Source: Colius striatus (lineage: Eukaryota > Chordata > Aves > Coliiformes > Coliidae). From it: a stretch of 64,000 nucleotides of DNA. Both the position numbers and the translations under genes were made by a program. The stretch is taken from contig NC_084781.1 in assembly GCF_028858725.1 (NCBI RefSeq), positions 1,744,513-1,808,512 of the forward strand, written 5' to 3'. Positions within the stretch are counted from its first letter, which is position 1, and every line of letters starts with the position of its first letter. Below, one piece after another: positions 26,321 to 39,827 of the stretch. The notes under the pieces were generated by a model, which ran no database searches, was not told where the DNA came from, and saw nothing but the letters and a program-made list of their open reading frames with translations.

Positions 26321-28904
26321 TTGTGTTTCACACAGAGTTTGGGATGGATGGTGTGTAATTTGTCTGAAGTGATGTACCTGCCACCATTTAAAGCTAGTTA
26401 TTTTCCTTCTGTCCCTGTGTCAAAGATGCTTTTGTTCTTTTTATTTACCAAATTTTAGTTCCTTTTTTTTCCTGGAGTGATTAAAAATGGAATTGCTTGG
26501 ATTTTGTGAGTCTCTATCAGAGTCTTGGGGTTCAAATACTTCAACAAATTCCATGTACACTAGTAGTATCTTGGGACTGAAAGTTTGCTGCCTGGACTGT
26601 TTAAAGGGGTAGAATACTATGTGCTTTTCAGCATTCACTGTGTAGTGAGACTCAGAAATCAAAACATCTCCTGATTTGCCTGAGGATCTTATATTTTTTT
26701 TTGGTAGAAATTTAATAGGAGAAGGCAGGAAGGGAGTACAGATTCTTCACAGAGAATATAGAAAAGAACAGCAGGATAGGGGGAATGTGGAAGTAGGTCA
26801 GATGCATTGCAGACAAAAAGAAATCATTATGATTAGGAGAGATTAAGGAAGGCAAGAGCAAACAGCATCAAAGGAATCAAATGTATTAAGCCATTTAAAC
26901 AAGAGCATTCCTTGCAAAGCAAGTTCTCCATACCCTACACCAATTCGGAGCAAAATGGCTCATGCTATGTATTTAATATGTAGTCTTCTGTGTATTTAAC
27001 CATGAATTCTTGAAGAAACCTTTTTTTAATTGTCATGAGGAACAAATGCTGCAGAAGCTGTTCCCACCCACCCTTCCTAGCTTGATTTCTTTCAGAGATT
27101 TCATTTTTCAAGCTATAATTATCCAGCAAGGTCTCTGGGTGAAGAATGCATCCAGTGTAATAGTAGTGCTTGCTGACAGCAGTCAATCCAGTACTTCTTC
27201 AGAACATTAGGTGCTTTACTTAAAATAAGGAGGTTCTCATCTCAAAGGTTCCACATAAAAGGACAATTCAGAAGGGTAAAGTTAAGCTTTACAATGACAA
27301 GTAGCTTCTGTTGGTTTTCTTACCTTTTGGGCAGTCAGGGAGATCTGACCATGGACTCCTCTCCTTTCTCTCCCCTTTTCCTTTCTAGTTTTGCCTAGTT
27401 TGATTGTCTCAGAAGAGCAAAGAAGATGATTTTGATTTGGCTGAGCATTTCTTGCTTTGTCTGCAGAAATGAATACTGAAAGCTTTAGCTCTGTAAAAAC
27501 CAGAACAACATTGAGCGTGGGTTTTTTGATGTACTGAGCAATGGACCTTAATGGTAAACATGGGCAATGCCTCTTGATTTGAGGCACGTGTCCTTTTGTA
27601 AGACAGACTCTGTCTTACATTGCAGACATCTTTTGTTGAGGCAGATGAGCTGCATTTTCTTTGACTTCACACTGAGCTTGAGTGTTCCTTACGTGTTTTT
27701 AACGCTGGCTTGTGTCCTTTAGACAGAAACCACAACCTCTGAGCTGTTTGACAGAGCTCTGCCATGTCAAATGTTTCTTAGTAGGAGCAAGCTGTCTGAT
27801 AAATTTAAACAAGATGTAGATGTCTCTTAACAGTGGGTTAAATACTGACTGAACAGCTTTCTGAATAGCTGAACAGTGCTGCCAAAGGCTGTGGGCTGGT
27901 TTGCAGCCTGAACCGAGCCCTGCAGAACTGCTGACTCGAACCGAAGCATGTAGAAGGTTTGGCGTTTTAGAAGCTTTTAATTAACAGCACATTTTCTGCC
28001 ACTCATTAGTTTCCTATTCAGGAGGAATTGGTGTATGAAGCATGCTAAAGCTTTAAAGTAGTGGCTGCCCATACAGCTGAAGTTACAGCTGGTGAGTTCT
28101 CAGCCTTCCACACCAAGAAGTTGATTCTTTTCTGCTGCCTTTGCAGCGATTCGGGGCAATACAAACCCAGACTTGGGTTAACGCTTTTCTTGCTGACTGG
28201 CTGTCCATTGTCACTCTAACAATGTTGCCTTTCAGGTCCAAGCACTGCCAGAACTCACTCTGTTCTCTGTAGAGCACAAGGCAGAGCTTTGATGGAAATA
28301 ACCTGGCTCTCCATTGTTTAGGCAACAGAGTGAATGTGGGGGGGAGATCTCACCCCTAGTCTTGTTTTAGACTTTTTCCAAAGATCAGCTTAAATGTTGA
28401 AGCAAGATACTTATCTTTCTATTTTGGTGAAAGTCCAGATCTTGATGGTTTTATGCATGCTAAATACTTGCTTTGACTCTTGCTAGCACAGCTTTGACTG
28501 GTTTAAGTTGGTCTAGAATTTCTGGGTTCAGTAAAACTATGCTAAATTATACCTGGTAAGATTTCAGTCTCCTATAGCTGTGTGGGTTTTCTTGCCTAAC
28601 AATACAAGGTAACTCAGTATCAGCAGTATTCTCTTGCTGTGGTGCCCTGGGAAAATCTTGGGTATGATCTCACAAGGTTTGGTATTTCAAGCACTACTTT
28701 AGAGTATTCTTGCAGTGTTGGGTATTGATCCAGTCTGATTCTGTGTGGGCTTGGAAAGAGAGAGCAAGAAGCAAGGCATGAAGTACAGCCACTTCTTACA
28801 AACCAGCACACTAGCAATGCACTTCAATTACAGAGTGGGAAGGAATAAGGAAAAATCAGGCCAGACAGTTATTGTCTGGATATTTGGACTCTGTTCCTAA
28901 ATGT

Positions 28905-29066
28905 GATACTGGCTCCTGTGACATCCTGCAAGTCCTTTTAACCACTGTATGCTTAAGATTTCTCATTTATAAAAACACTGGCAGTGGTTTAAAGCTTAAT
29001 TAAGGTTGCTGAAGAACACTGCTGGGAAAAAAATGGCAAGTCTTGCCATTACTATTATTATTGTTC
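28905..29066 (+). repeat. Ancient MIR/CORE-SINE-like element
   Basis: CCTGTGACATCCTGCAAGTC, TTAACCACTGTATGCTTAAG and TTTCTCATTTATAAAA follow the order of the MIR core (gtgacc..gcaagt..ttaacc..tgcctcagtttcctcatctgtaaaa). A GCTTAATTAA stretch and a terminal TATTATTATT run follow. It is strongly diverged, so family assignment needs a profile search. Confidence 0.45.
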
Positions 29067-29957
29067 CATCTTTAAGCTGTCAGATTATATAAATCTAGGC
29101 AGATGCCTTAAAGCACTGTGTGCAGAGGAAAGCTCTGTAAAGGAACAAATTTCCTTTTCCTTCATCTTGGAATAAAATGTCATAATTGTATGGGAAGATA
29201 GGACAGCTATTACTGAAAAGGAGGTATGAAAGGGTAGGGAAGAAGCTAACACAGCACTAGGAAAAGAAGCCAAGGGAGACAGCTCTTCATCCAAACTGAT
29301 AACAAAACATGAAGTGTCCCCAAACCTGCATGGTGAGAGTCTCTAATAGCACTTTGATATTGAGGGGCCTTGGTAGCTGTGAGACAATATTGTTCCCTTA
29401 ATGCCCTGGGCTCTGGAATGCAGATGTAAAACCCAGGAGTCTGAGATAACAGCACTTCATGTGCTTCTTGATGCTGTTTCTTCTTTAACCTGAAAGCCTC
29501 AAAGGTATTTTAAAGGCATCAGCTAGACAGCCAAACTCATTCACTGCCTTCATCATGTCTTGCCTAACTGATCCATGAACTTTGTGCTCAGAAACTGAAA
29601 GCCTTGACTATTTCTCTGGGAACTGTAGATCGTGGCTTCTATAGAGATTCCACAGGGTGCTTTTAACCCAACATGAATGTGATGAACAGTTATATTGGAG
29701 ATCAATATGTCTATGAAAGAGAAGAGTGAAAAACATCCAGAAATCCTGTAACATTGATGAATTACCTGTCTACACTCTCCTTTCCTGCATCCCTCTCCAG
29801 ACCTTAATACAGAACTTTTAAGGGGCTTTCTAAGGCTGCTACTGTTTGTTGCACTGCTCTACAAACTGCTGTGACTTATTGGCTGCATTTTGATGAAATT
29901 ACTGGAAACAGAATTGCTGGTGGTGCAATTATTCCTTATATAGATGCTTTAATTACA

Positions 29958-30060
29958 GCAGTGAGATGTTACAGGGTTAATTAATTGTCGCTTATTAAGT
30001 GCTTTGAGACTCGTGAATGGAAGATGCTACATATGTGCAAGGGATGATTCTTAGTTATCA
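29958..30060 (+). repeat. 3' tail of an ancient amniote SINE
   Basis: ACAGGGTTAATTAATTG, AAGTGCTTTGAGACTCGTGA and ATGGAAGATGCTACATATGT resemble the amniote SINE tail with AAGCGCTTTGAGATCC, GGATGAAAGG and GCTATATAAGTGC. The A/T-rich surroundings and retained TTAATTAA make it worth testing for conservation. The exact family name is uncertain. Confidence 0.4.
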
Positions 30061-33000
30061 TAACAGTGATGCTCACAGCTATTTGCAGGGTTAAAGCAAT
30101 CTAGTTTCATTGTGAAATATGAAATTTGCAGTCTAGTCAGATCCATGGCTTATTTCATGTTGCCAAATGCAAGTGTATACTTAGGTAGTGATGCACAGTG
30201 CCAGCTTTGGCATGTGGGAGCAATCTCATCACTTTCCACTGGAACATGGGAGGAGGCTCCTCAGCTTTCAGTAAAACTGGTAGGAATTGGAAGAGTTCAC
30301 AGGAACACAGGTACAGGCTCTCATTTCCTGATCTGTAAGCCATGGTTTCTGAACAGCATCCATCTGCATGTTTGCAGCAACTGTGGTTCCGTTACCTTCA
30401 GAGCCCCCTTCTCATTTTTAGGCCGTTTCCTAAACATTTTCTCCATCAGCAGCAGCTGTAGGCTTTCCTGTGGGCATGGACAATGTCTCAGTGTTGAAAA
30501 TCAGGCTGCCTAAGCTCTGGTATTTATCCTGGCACTGGGGAAGCGATGCTATGTCTAGAGAGATATTTCAGCAGTTCTCAAAATTTAATAACTCAGTGTG
30601 TCAAAATATGAGCTGTTCAATTGCTGCAATTTCTTTACTTATTTCAGGGAGATTTCTGTTCCCTTTGCCCCTTCTTGCCACATTTATTCTTGTATTGAAG
30701 AATAAACATCTTTACTGATGACAGAGGAAGATGAGAGAGACATTTGCCCTCCTCTTGCTTCCCATGAATAAGCACAAAGTGCCTTAGAAGGTTTGTTTTG
30801 ATAGCTGGGTGTTCTGTATTTGTCTCCATCGCAGAGACGAACCCACTTAACTGTGGGAGTTTGTGTGAAGGTTCTGCAGTGCCTGAAAGTGGAAGGAGGA
30901 AAATACAACAGAAGCTCTCCAAACTCTGTGCCAAGCCAAAGATTACTAACATCACTAAAATCAGCTGAAGAGATTGGCCCTTTTTATCTCTAGAAAATGA
31001 TTCTTTAGGGTGTTGAGCTATCACAAAGGTGGCAATTGAACATGTCTCCAGAGGCAAGGTCTGACTACAGCTGCCATAAAACTTCCCCAGAGCTGGAGGA
31101 TCTAGACAGGGAGGTTGGCAAGGGCAGTGTGTGATGTTTGCTCAGTAGTCAATGCCCACAGCTCCTGCTGACTTGCACTGAAGAGCTTGCTCAAACCAAG
31201 GACTGTTAGATTTAGGAGAGAATCAAAGCGACTGACAAAGGGTGGACTGGAACCCATGCAGCATATTTCCAAATTATTGGGGCTTGTGCCAGCATAGAAC
31301 AATGTCAGCTACCCTAGAGAGAACTGGGGGATCCCAGCCCTAGAATACCATGTCTGCTAGCTGCTGCACAGACAATGTGCTTGATTTCTACACATATAGC
31401 TTTTTATCAAGCTCTCTGTCACAATGATGCTGTCTGTCTTCCCTCAGAGGTGTGAGACTGCCATGTTTCTGTTCAGGCATTCCATGTAGTACATCATGAA
31501 CACCATGGATTCATTCTGCATATGCAGATTGTCTGTGAGCTGCATGCTTAATAACTCCAAAGTTTCTTGGAAGGATTAGTCTTGCTCTGCAGGTGCTGTA
31601 GGGATGAACTTTACATACCCAAAGGATATGTTCAGGAGTCCTGGACACAGAACCATGTGATTGAAGCTGCTGCTGGGCATCCAGAAACCCAGAAAATCTG
31701 TGTCCTTCAGTTCAGCTCAGATTAAATTTCCTATCTGAGAGGCCTAGATAAAAGCATGAATTTTAGCAAGTTGCTTTGAGGGTTTTGTTTGTTGAAAGTG
31801 TCTGAAAGGTTCTTCCCAATTAGCTGACATTACCCTCTGGGAAGATTTTACCAGTTGTAATGGACCTAAACCTTTTCCTTTTCACAATGAGAGAAGATCT
31901 AGGTCTCTTTTTCCTACTTAATTGTTTAGGGGAGCTTAATTTTGTATGAACTAGCTTTATTTGTAAAGCATAAAGATAATTCTGCAGGTGTAGGAGCTAG
32001 CTGTCTATGGGTCATGAGCAGGATCTGGCAAGTCTGATCAGATTCACTTCCTTGGGGAAAGCTTGTTGCTATTTTTCCTTATGTATAAGGCAGCTGATAC
32101 TGCAGGGCTATGACTGGGAATCCTAGATGCTTCTGCAAAACAGATGATCATAAAAATACCCCTCACCTCATTAAGTCACTCAATGAAAACTCCAACAAAG
32201 ATGCAGTTAAAACCTTTTCTATTCTGATGCTGCACGTAGGAGTTCTGGCTTCAAAATAAGGGCTAGGGAGAAAGTTAGGACAAATTCCATTGAAAAGCCT
32301 GCATACTTTGAGCTGTTCTGTACTGTGAAATACTGCAAGTACCATGGCAGATAGGGAGAAGTGCATTTGTCTCAGTTACTGCTACAGCCCAGAAATGCAA
32401 ATGTTTTCTATGCTGCAATGGTATTGTCCTTTCAGTACTCCAGCTTTCTTGGACTCCAGTCACCTGTCAGCCAAGGTATGCTGCTAGGCAGAGGCAAAAT
32501 GAGAATGGCTTGGTGCCCATCTTGGTGAGTGAAAGACTATTTTATTAAATCTTTCTGGACACTGCATTTCAATTTCTATTGCTGTAGGGGATCTGGAATC
32601 TGAGCCAACCAGTAAAACAGGCCTCCTGCTCTTAGAGGTGCCAGAAGTGAGCTGCCTGTCTGCTGAGTGGAAATGTCCAAGTCATGGCCAAGTTTTGTGT
32701 TCCTGGATTCAGCCCACACCATTGATTTTTCCCATTGTGGTGGTGGTTAGAGACACAGCAATCCCACTGGGTAGATGCTGTGTGGGTCATGTGAGACACC
32801 AAAAGAGCACGCGGTTTCAAAAGGCAAGATGGAGAGGCAAATTGCTTTTCTATGCATAAGGCCTCAAGTAGTGATTTACTACTTACTAAACCTAAAAGAA
32901 AATGTGCAATACCTGGTTTACTATTTTATCCACTGTTATTTCTCTTAATATTCAGCTCCTGCTTATGGGATTGAAGTGATGGTAAAACCATCTGCAGTGT

Positions 33001-34529
33001 TATTAGCAGTTTCAGTATAAAAGAGATCCTTTACAAGGTGTTATGATAGTCTGTTGTCTTCCTTTGGCTTCAGCCAGCCCCCATCCCCCTGAGTCTTTAT
33101 TTTCCATGCTTAGTCAGCAAGTTCTAAAACAGATTTAAAGAAAGATGAAAGCAAACAGCCCTAAAAATGCTGACTTCTCAAAGAACTGCACCCTATCATT
33201 CAAGCACCCAGAGACAGAAGTACTACCTACATCTTCCTAACAGCAGACTTTAATCTCCTCCTAAAGGCAGACATGTAGAAGGGAAAATAATTTACATACA
33301 GTGATACTAAAAATAAAAAGCTTAGAAGAAGGAATACCATATTCAAAATAAAGTAAGCAGCATACAGAACAAAGAGGAATAAAAGCAAAACCAGTCTCTT
33401 TTTCCCTTTCCTGAATATATCTTTTGGGTGGTTGTTTTGGGTTTGGTTTGATATTTTAATCCTATTTAAAGCTTGGATAAATCAGCCTGGTGTATCAGCC
33501 TCAGAGTGGTGAAGGGAGTGTCATCTGCAACCTGCTTCTTGTGTCTCCCTCTGCTCATATATAATATCTGCAATGATTTTGTATTCCTGGGCAGAACAGA
33601 CTCTCAGCCCTTTACAGCCAGACTGGGAATATGTCCTGAGTGATGGCTTCTGGTACTGTTTTCTCTAGGAATCCCATTGGCATTCCCAGTGGTAATACTG
33701 TACTACTCCTACTATTTAACTGTCCATTAGCTTCTCCAGTTGCCTTTGTCTGAGCTCCAGAATAATGTCACACAGGTCAGTGGTCTCTCCAGGAACAGAG
33801 AGGAGATCTAATGCTGCAACCCATCAACTGGTATCCCAGTAGTGGGTAGAATCTGTAGCTGGGACTCTCAATTTCTGTTCATTTGCTCCATGTAGGAATG
33901 TTCCCAACTACAGAGAAAGTAAAAGAACTTGATTAATGTTGATTTAATGTCTTTCTGTATAAAACATCCCCCTCATTTCTCATAGTAATTGAAATTTAAT
34001 TGTAGGCTTGGGGCCACTGTGCAGGTAATAGAATACTAGCCAATGAAAAGGATCTTATCAAATCAAAGCAGAGCAATATTTTGAGGTGTTGTTTTGGATT
34101 TGTTTTTGTTTTTCCAGCTGGCTGAGGCACCAGGTAGGTGTGATTTTGCCTTTCGTGCTACTGCCCTTCACCCTGCAGGGTCAGGGCTGTCTGTGAACCG
34201 CTAACTGGTGAGTAAAGGCTACTCTCTCATTTCTGTTGCCTTCAGTGTGAGCTTGTCCTTGATGCAGCCTAGCAGAATAGGATAAAAAAACCCCATGTTC
34301 AGTGCATAACACTCCCAGCCAGAAAGAGTCCAGTAAAAAAGCAAACAAAACAAAACCCTCCTCCTTTGAAACTCAGTTATTTCACAGCTGCTTGAAGGAC
34401 CAGAGCTTTTAAAAATCTTAGAGAAGGCAGTAATAGCAGATGATTCATCCAATAGTGTCTTCTTTACACTGGTTTATGTGTTTTCAACACAATCATGGGG
34501 GTCCTATAGAAAGCAAGGTCAGCATTCTT

Positions 34530-34660
34530 CCCTCTTTCAGAACTGAGGACACTGAGACACAGAAAGGATAGATGATTTATTCAAGATCCCATAATGAGTG
34601 CCTCAAGTGTTCAGAACTCAAGAAGCTGTCCTGATTTTGAGCTAACTGATGCAACCCTAA
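34530..34660 (-). repeat. MIR-like SINE remnant, minus orientation
   Basis: CAGAACTGAGGACACTGAGA, CACAGAAAGGATAGATGATT, CAAGATCCCATAATGAGTGC and CAGAACTCAAGAAGCTGTCC follow the reverse-complement MIR order (gaggaaactgaggcacagagaggttaagtgactt..caaggtcacac..). It is recognisable but old. Confidence 0.45.
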
Positions 34661-37600
34661 ATTTCCCATAACTTTCCTGGTGTGGAAAGTCCAACTTCTG
34701 TGGCTTTATGAGTAGAGTGTTTGAGTTTTCATTTTTCACTGGGAAGAGAGGACGTGAGACAGTGACACATAGGCTTAGGGTGCTATAAACCAGTCCTTGC
34801 TCTGGGCCTCTGGAGAGAGTGCAGAGAGACTGTCAGAAATGGAGGAGAGGGTGGTGTGTGAGTAAGAGAAGAGGGGGCTGAAATGATGGGAGAGACTGAG
34901 AAAGGAAGAGGGCAAGAAAAATATGTGAGCATGAGAGGTTCAAAGACATTCTTTGGCTTCTTCTGCCTCCTGTGCCTGTTCTGGCTCAGCCAGTGCTGGG
35001 GCCATGAAGACCTCCCTTAATCTACATTTCCTTTTCCTCTTTCACTGGGAATGGAAGAGTCATGTGTAAGTGACCCTGCTCTCCCCCTCTTTCCCTCTCC
35101 ATTTCCTTTCCCAGCAGTGTCTCTCTGGGATACGCAGCCATCTGGCTGTTTATTGCAGCATGAGCGGAACTCTTAGATGTATCCTTTGGAATTTGGTCCT
35201 GGTTTCACGATTTCTCTATCACTCCTTTGCATTTTCTATATGTCTCACTTGAGCCACCACTGAGTGGGTGCACTCTGTCCTTTTGTCTCCTACATACTTT
35301 CATGTTTCCTCTCTGCCCCAAAACTCCTCAACATTCCTGTTTGGTTTCTATTATTTTTATTCCATTTGTTTCTCACATTTCTCTGCTTCCTGTTAGCACA
35401 GGGAGCACCATCCCAGGCTGAGAGAGCTGACTGAGCATAGGCATCAGCCTCCCTGCTGCTCTAATCCCATCCATCCTGGGTCAAGACACTGACCTCAGAG
35501 CCATTGCTGGAGGCGGAAAGGGAAGATGCAAACGATTCCAGAGGAAGTTCAGCCTTGAAGTTCAGTGCTGGGATAATGAGCAAGAATCCTTAGCTTCTCT
35601 CCCTTTGTGCTGTAAAATGCACAGCACAGTCTGCTTAACTCCTTCACTTCCAAGAGCAAGCAAAGGTGCTAATACAGAGACAGGGAAACTAAAAGGAGCA
35701 TCTTGAAAAGTTCATCTATTCTGTATTGTTAAGAGAGAACAAAGCACTGAGAATGCCAAACAGAAGTCTGACCTGGCTATTTCCATACTCCTTTCCTTTT
35801 CCAGGATGTGTTAATCATACAGCTGCTGGAAATAGATTTCTTGATGGACTTCTCATGAAAGAATGGATTGATGCTGTGGAATGAAATCTTTCTTTGTGTC
35901 TGGTGGTGAGATAAACTAATTACAGAGCTGATGTTCTAAGCTCTTTGAGTGTTTAAGACTTTTTCCTTCTTATTTCTTTTCTCTGGCTGTAACAGTGAAT
36001 TTCCCATAGTTGTTTCCTTTGCTGGAGGCCATTAGGGCAGGGGTGAAGATAAAGCTAAAGCTTCTTATGTACAATTACAAGTGTTATATGTGATGATTAA
36101 CATGCAGGGATGGTGTGCTGGGATCTGTGCCCAGGAGGTTGAATGGCCACTGACAGCTTCACAGTGGCAAAGGATATGGACCTAGAATAATTAAACCACT
36201 GTGTCTCATTGCTGCTCGTGAGAGCTTCCAGATGCTGCTGTGAGTGATTCCAGATGTGTTCTTCCAAACCTCTGGTTGTTGAGAGCATCCCTGCATTGGG
36301 AGGCTGAGAGCTACATCCTGTTCCAGAGATGCGTGTGGCACCCCTGTCTTTCTACTTTTAGACCTGAGTGGTGGGAATGAGATTGGCAGCATTCAAAAGT
36401 ACACCCAAAGGGCAAATCCTTTTTACACATCCCTCCAGTAACTCTGCCCCTTCAAGAGCTCACAGCTGTGCAGTTGACCAGGCCACAAAGGATCGTCTGT
36501 TGCTTGTAGAACCATTTCCTTCCTTATGCACAATTACCTTCATGGCCTGGTACCTCCCACAGTGGAAGATGGGAGTGGGAATCATGCTAATCAAAGGCAC
36601 CTCAGCGATTATCTTGGGTAACAGCTCTGGGATTTCTCTTGGTTGTTCTCATGTCTGGCCTGATACCTCCCCCTGCTGTTCCGTATCTGTTTGGCACTCC
36701 ACATCCAGCTCCATCCCAGCTCTCCTTCCCTCCTGCTGAATATTCAGTAACTCCAGAGCTGAGGTCAGACCCTTGCATGATGCAGGTGGCAAGGAAGCAG
36801 AGGTAGGACAGTGGGTTTACAGCAATAATACTCCATGGAGCAGAAGGATGGCTTTAAATGGAGATTGTGGGCTTGGCATCCTAGAGGGAGGTCTTTGTAT
36901 GGGGAAGAATTCAGAAGGCAGAGGGGTTCAGCTCTGGGAACCCCAAACTCAGAGGCCAGAAGGCCCTTCTGGTACTGACTGCAGGCACTTCTCTTTCCTC
37001 ATCTTTAGGATAACACCATCTCTCCATCTCCCTCCTGGGCCTGGACTTTAAGGGGTTGATTTGCTAAGCTTTGCATGGTTGATTTTTGTTTGTTTCTCAG
37101 TTACAGTTGATGCACTCAGACTCAGTGTCATTAAAGGCCTTCCTTTATCCTTCACAGCATGAACACTTCTAGACTGAGACTGGTTTGTATTTGAGTAGTT
37201 TTTAAGTAACAAATGTAATGGTACAATTGTGGGAGAATTGGGGAAGGAAGAAGAGAAACAGAAGTGTTATTTGTGCTCATTCACACCCCTTTGCTGTATG
37301 AACCAGACAGGCAGTTTTACCAAGATGTGTAGAGACTTAACAGCATTGGCTCTGACTTCTGCACCAGAGCTGCTAGGGTTGGAAAGGTTTTACATTCTTT
37401 GTGGAGGTGCCTCCAGAGAAACAGAATAACATGAGACAGTAAAATCTTGGTGAAAGGGATGGTTTTTATTGCACTGAGGATTCAGCATCCAGCAGAAGCT
37501 CATCCCAGCTGGATGCCTTCCTATTAAAAGTAAGTATTGCTTTCCAAAATAAAGACAGCTATCACAGTAATAACTGTAGAATGGGGAAGACAGGAAAATG

Positions 37601-38192
37601 AGAGGTAGAACAGGGTGATCAGTGATGATTTGGCCCATTATGGTGAAGCAGTTCAGCCTGAATTCTTCAAAGCTCAGTGACGTTTTCTCGGGTTTCCTTG
37701 GCTTGAGATAGTGCTCTTGACCCACGTTGCAGCAGGAAGAGGTGATGCTTGTGCTGGCTCTGCTCTGGAGGATTGCCATCTGCTGGTGTTCTCTTGGAAA
37801 GGCATGGCTGCAGTGAGCAGGGAACTGGCCTTTTGTAACCTTCCCTCTACCTGTACAGCTCTGCTCACCAGTGTTCCCTCTGGTACTTCAGCTGATGTGA
37901 ACTCTGTCAGGGCAGAAGCACCTTGGCCATCTCCAGGCCAGCCAGACTAGGGAGCAAAGCTTAAAATGGCTTTCCAGTGCTGCATGTACTTTTTTACAGG
38001 TGATTAATCCTGCTCTGTGCAAGAGTTTGCAAAATGGTAACTTTGAATAAATGCACTAAAAAGCAAAATAATCAGAAGTTGTAACATTTTAAGTCAAAGG
38101 CCAGCTTTAGATACGAAATGCATTCAAATTAGACATAAAACTTCTCTTCTGTGGTGGCACATCTCAGCAGATGGATGAATTCTCTGTTTCAG

Positions 38193-38309
38193 GATGCCAT
38201 CAAATGAAGACTTTGTGGATGCTTTTCTGAAGATGCTGTTTCACCTCAAAATCACTAACCAGAGCTGTGTGAGGACGTTGGCCACGAGCCAGCTGGATCA
38301 CTTCATGCT
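38193..38309 (+). CDS. Candidate internal coding exon, unknown protein
   Basis: A good acceptor (TTCTCTGTTTCAG, AG at 38191-38192) is followed by 117 bp with a single open frame and a strong donor (ATGCT|GTGAGT, intron from 38310). The length is a multiple of three and the exon is phase 2 on both sides, so it could be skipped without a frameshift. The frame reads from MPSNEDFVDAFLKML through ITNQSC (a possible N-glycosylation site) to LDHFM. It has more G/C at third positions than the surrounding DNA. I cannot assign a family. It could belong to an unannotated plus-strand gene or lncRNA starting near 13.8 kb, or be a pseudo-exon. Confidence 0.3.
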
Positions 38310-38340
38310 GTGAGTTTTAACTCTATGGATGCATTGCTCT

Positions 38341-38384
38341 TGCTTGTTAAGGAGAGTGATTTTGCTTGTTAAGGAGAGTGATTT
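38341..38384 (+). repeat. Perfect 22-bp tandem duplication
   Basis: The unit TGCTTGTTAAGGAGAGTGAT plus TT occurs twice back to back, starting at 38341 and 38363. It begins 32 bp downstream of the donor of the candidate exon at 38193-38309. The copies are identical, so the duplication is recent. Confidence 0.9.
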
Positions 38385-39827
38385 GAATAAAGGGAAGAGA
38401 AGGCTGGTCTGGGGTTTAGATTATGTGGGTTGTACTTCTGTTGATGGGAGAAACAAATAGTTAAGATGAAACTGGTAGCCTTGTCTCTCTACATTTGTGC
38501 CCACCCACAGTTTTACAGTGGTTTTAATGGTTTTAAGCCCTTTGACTCAAACAGAGCTAAACAGTTCTGTGTGGATTGAGTTGGAGTGAATACTTCTGGG
38601 TTCTCTTTCTGGGACACATGGACATGATTCATGAACTTATTCCTGTCTGTGATGAAGTAGCCAGGAATTTGGATATGCAGGATATTCCTGATAGGCAGGA
38701 ACTGACTGTAAGCTTGGTAGTGACTTAGGAACAGAGAAAGGAGAGACCTGGAACTAGGCAAGATGGTTTTTATAACAAGCATAAAAGACTCATCCCAGCT
38801 TCATTCCCATGTCTTCTGTTCACTCATTTAATATGGCAAACAACACAGTCTGTATCTAACACTTCTGCTGTGAGTTTCAACTTCTTTGAGCAGAAGGATG
38901 CAGACATTGGCTATGATTTTATTTGGTCCAGCTGGTGAACCTGTCCTTGGCTTGTCAGGAGACAAGGGAAAATGCTCTGTTGAAATGAGTAGAGACCATG
39001 CAGGGAAGGATTGTGACACAAGACATCTGGTAGCCTTTGGAGTGCTGCCCTCAAAATTTCCCTAGACAAATCTCATCCTTCTTTGCTTCCAATTCCCCAC
39101 ATGTAAAGAATATGATAATGTTGGGTGATCTGTGGATGCTGTGAGAGTGAATCCACTAGCACTTGCAGGGCACTCAAATTCTATATGCACAAACAAAAGC
39201 CAACCAATAAAGTGATGAATAACACAGGCCAATATAAACCATCTCTTGGACATGGTACAATATAGTTTGAATGACTCAAGGTCTCATGCAGTGTAAAACA
39301 CCACCATCATTTCTGATCAAACAATGGTTTCATATTGCATCATGCACCAAGTGCTCACAGTCTTGTCCACAGGAGTTTTATGCTTTGTACATGTATGCTT
39401 TGCCTTCTGCCCCTCAGCTTCATAAAGATTTAAAGGGTTTAGTCCAACTTTGCAGCAAAGCCAGTGTTTCTTCCTGAAGATTAGTAACTAGATCCTGTGG
39501 CAGCACTTAGATATTTTGATGTTGGGTCCTTTAAAAGCATCTTAGGTTAGATAGTCAGATAGGAATGCATGATAGTAAACTAAGGAGGCAGGGCCATGTT
39601 CTGAGTTATCACTTCAAGCCATTTTGAATTGTGTGAACACATTGACACCAGAAAGGGAAAGAGGTAAAGTGGGCTTCTCCCAAATAATCCTAGTTATTGC
39701 TCTCCATAATTGATTAGATACATATGGTACTATAGAAAGACTCAGAAGAAAGGTAAGGAATGCATTTTATCCTTGCCTGTCTTTTGCTGGCTTCCTTTAA
39801 AAGATCAACTTTGAAGAGATGCAACAA

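Larger units (their letters stand above)
15010..38190. other. Intergenic stretch, no gene recognised
   Basis: Apart from the MIR-like elements at 26205, 28905, 29958 and 34530, I see no recognisable exon, RNA gene or recent transposon in this stretch. The open frames, up to about 130 codons, have neither protein-like character nor flanking splice sites. A block with retained CpGs at 27895-28030 (GAACCGAGCC, TCGAACCGAAGC, then TTTTAATTAACAGC) is the main candidate for a regulatory element. Confidence 0.55.

Noticed and set aside
30112..30513. 133-codon plus-strand open frame
   Set aside because: No domain, no splice context, and composition typical of translated intergenic sequence.
36368..36739. 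123-codon plus-strand open frame
   Set aside because: No recognised domain, start context or splice sites; probably chance.
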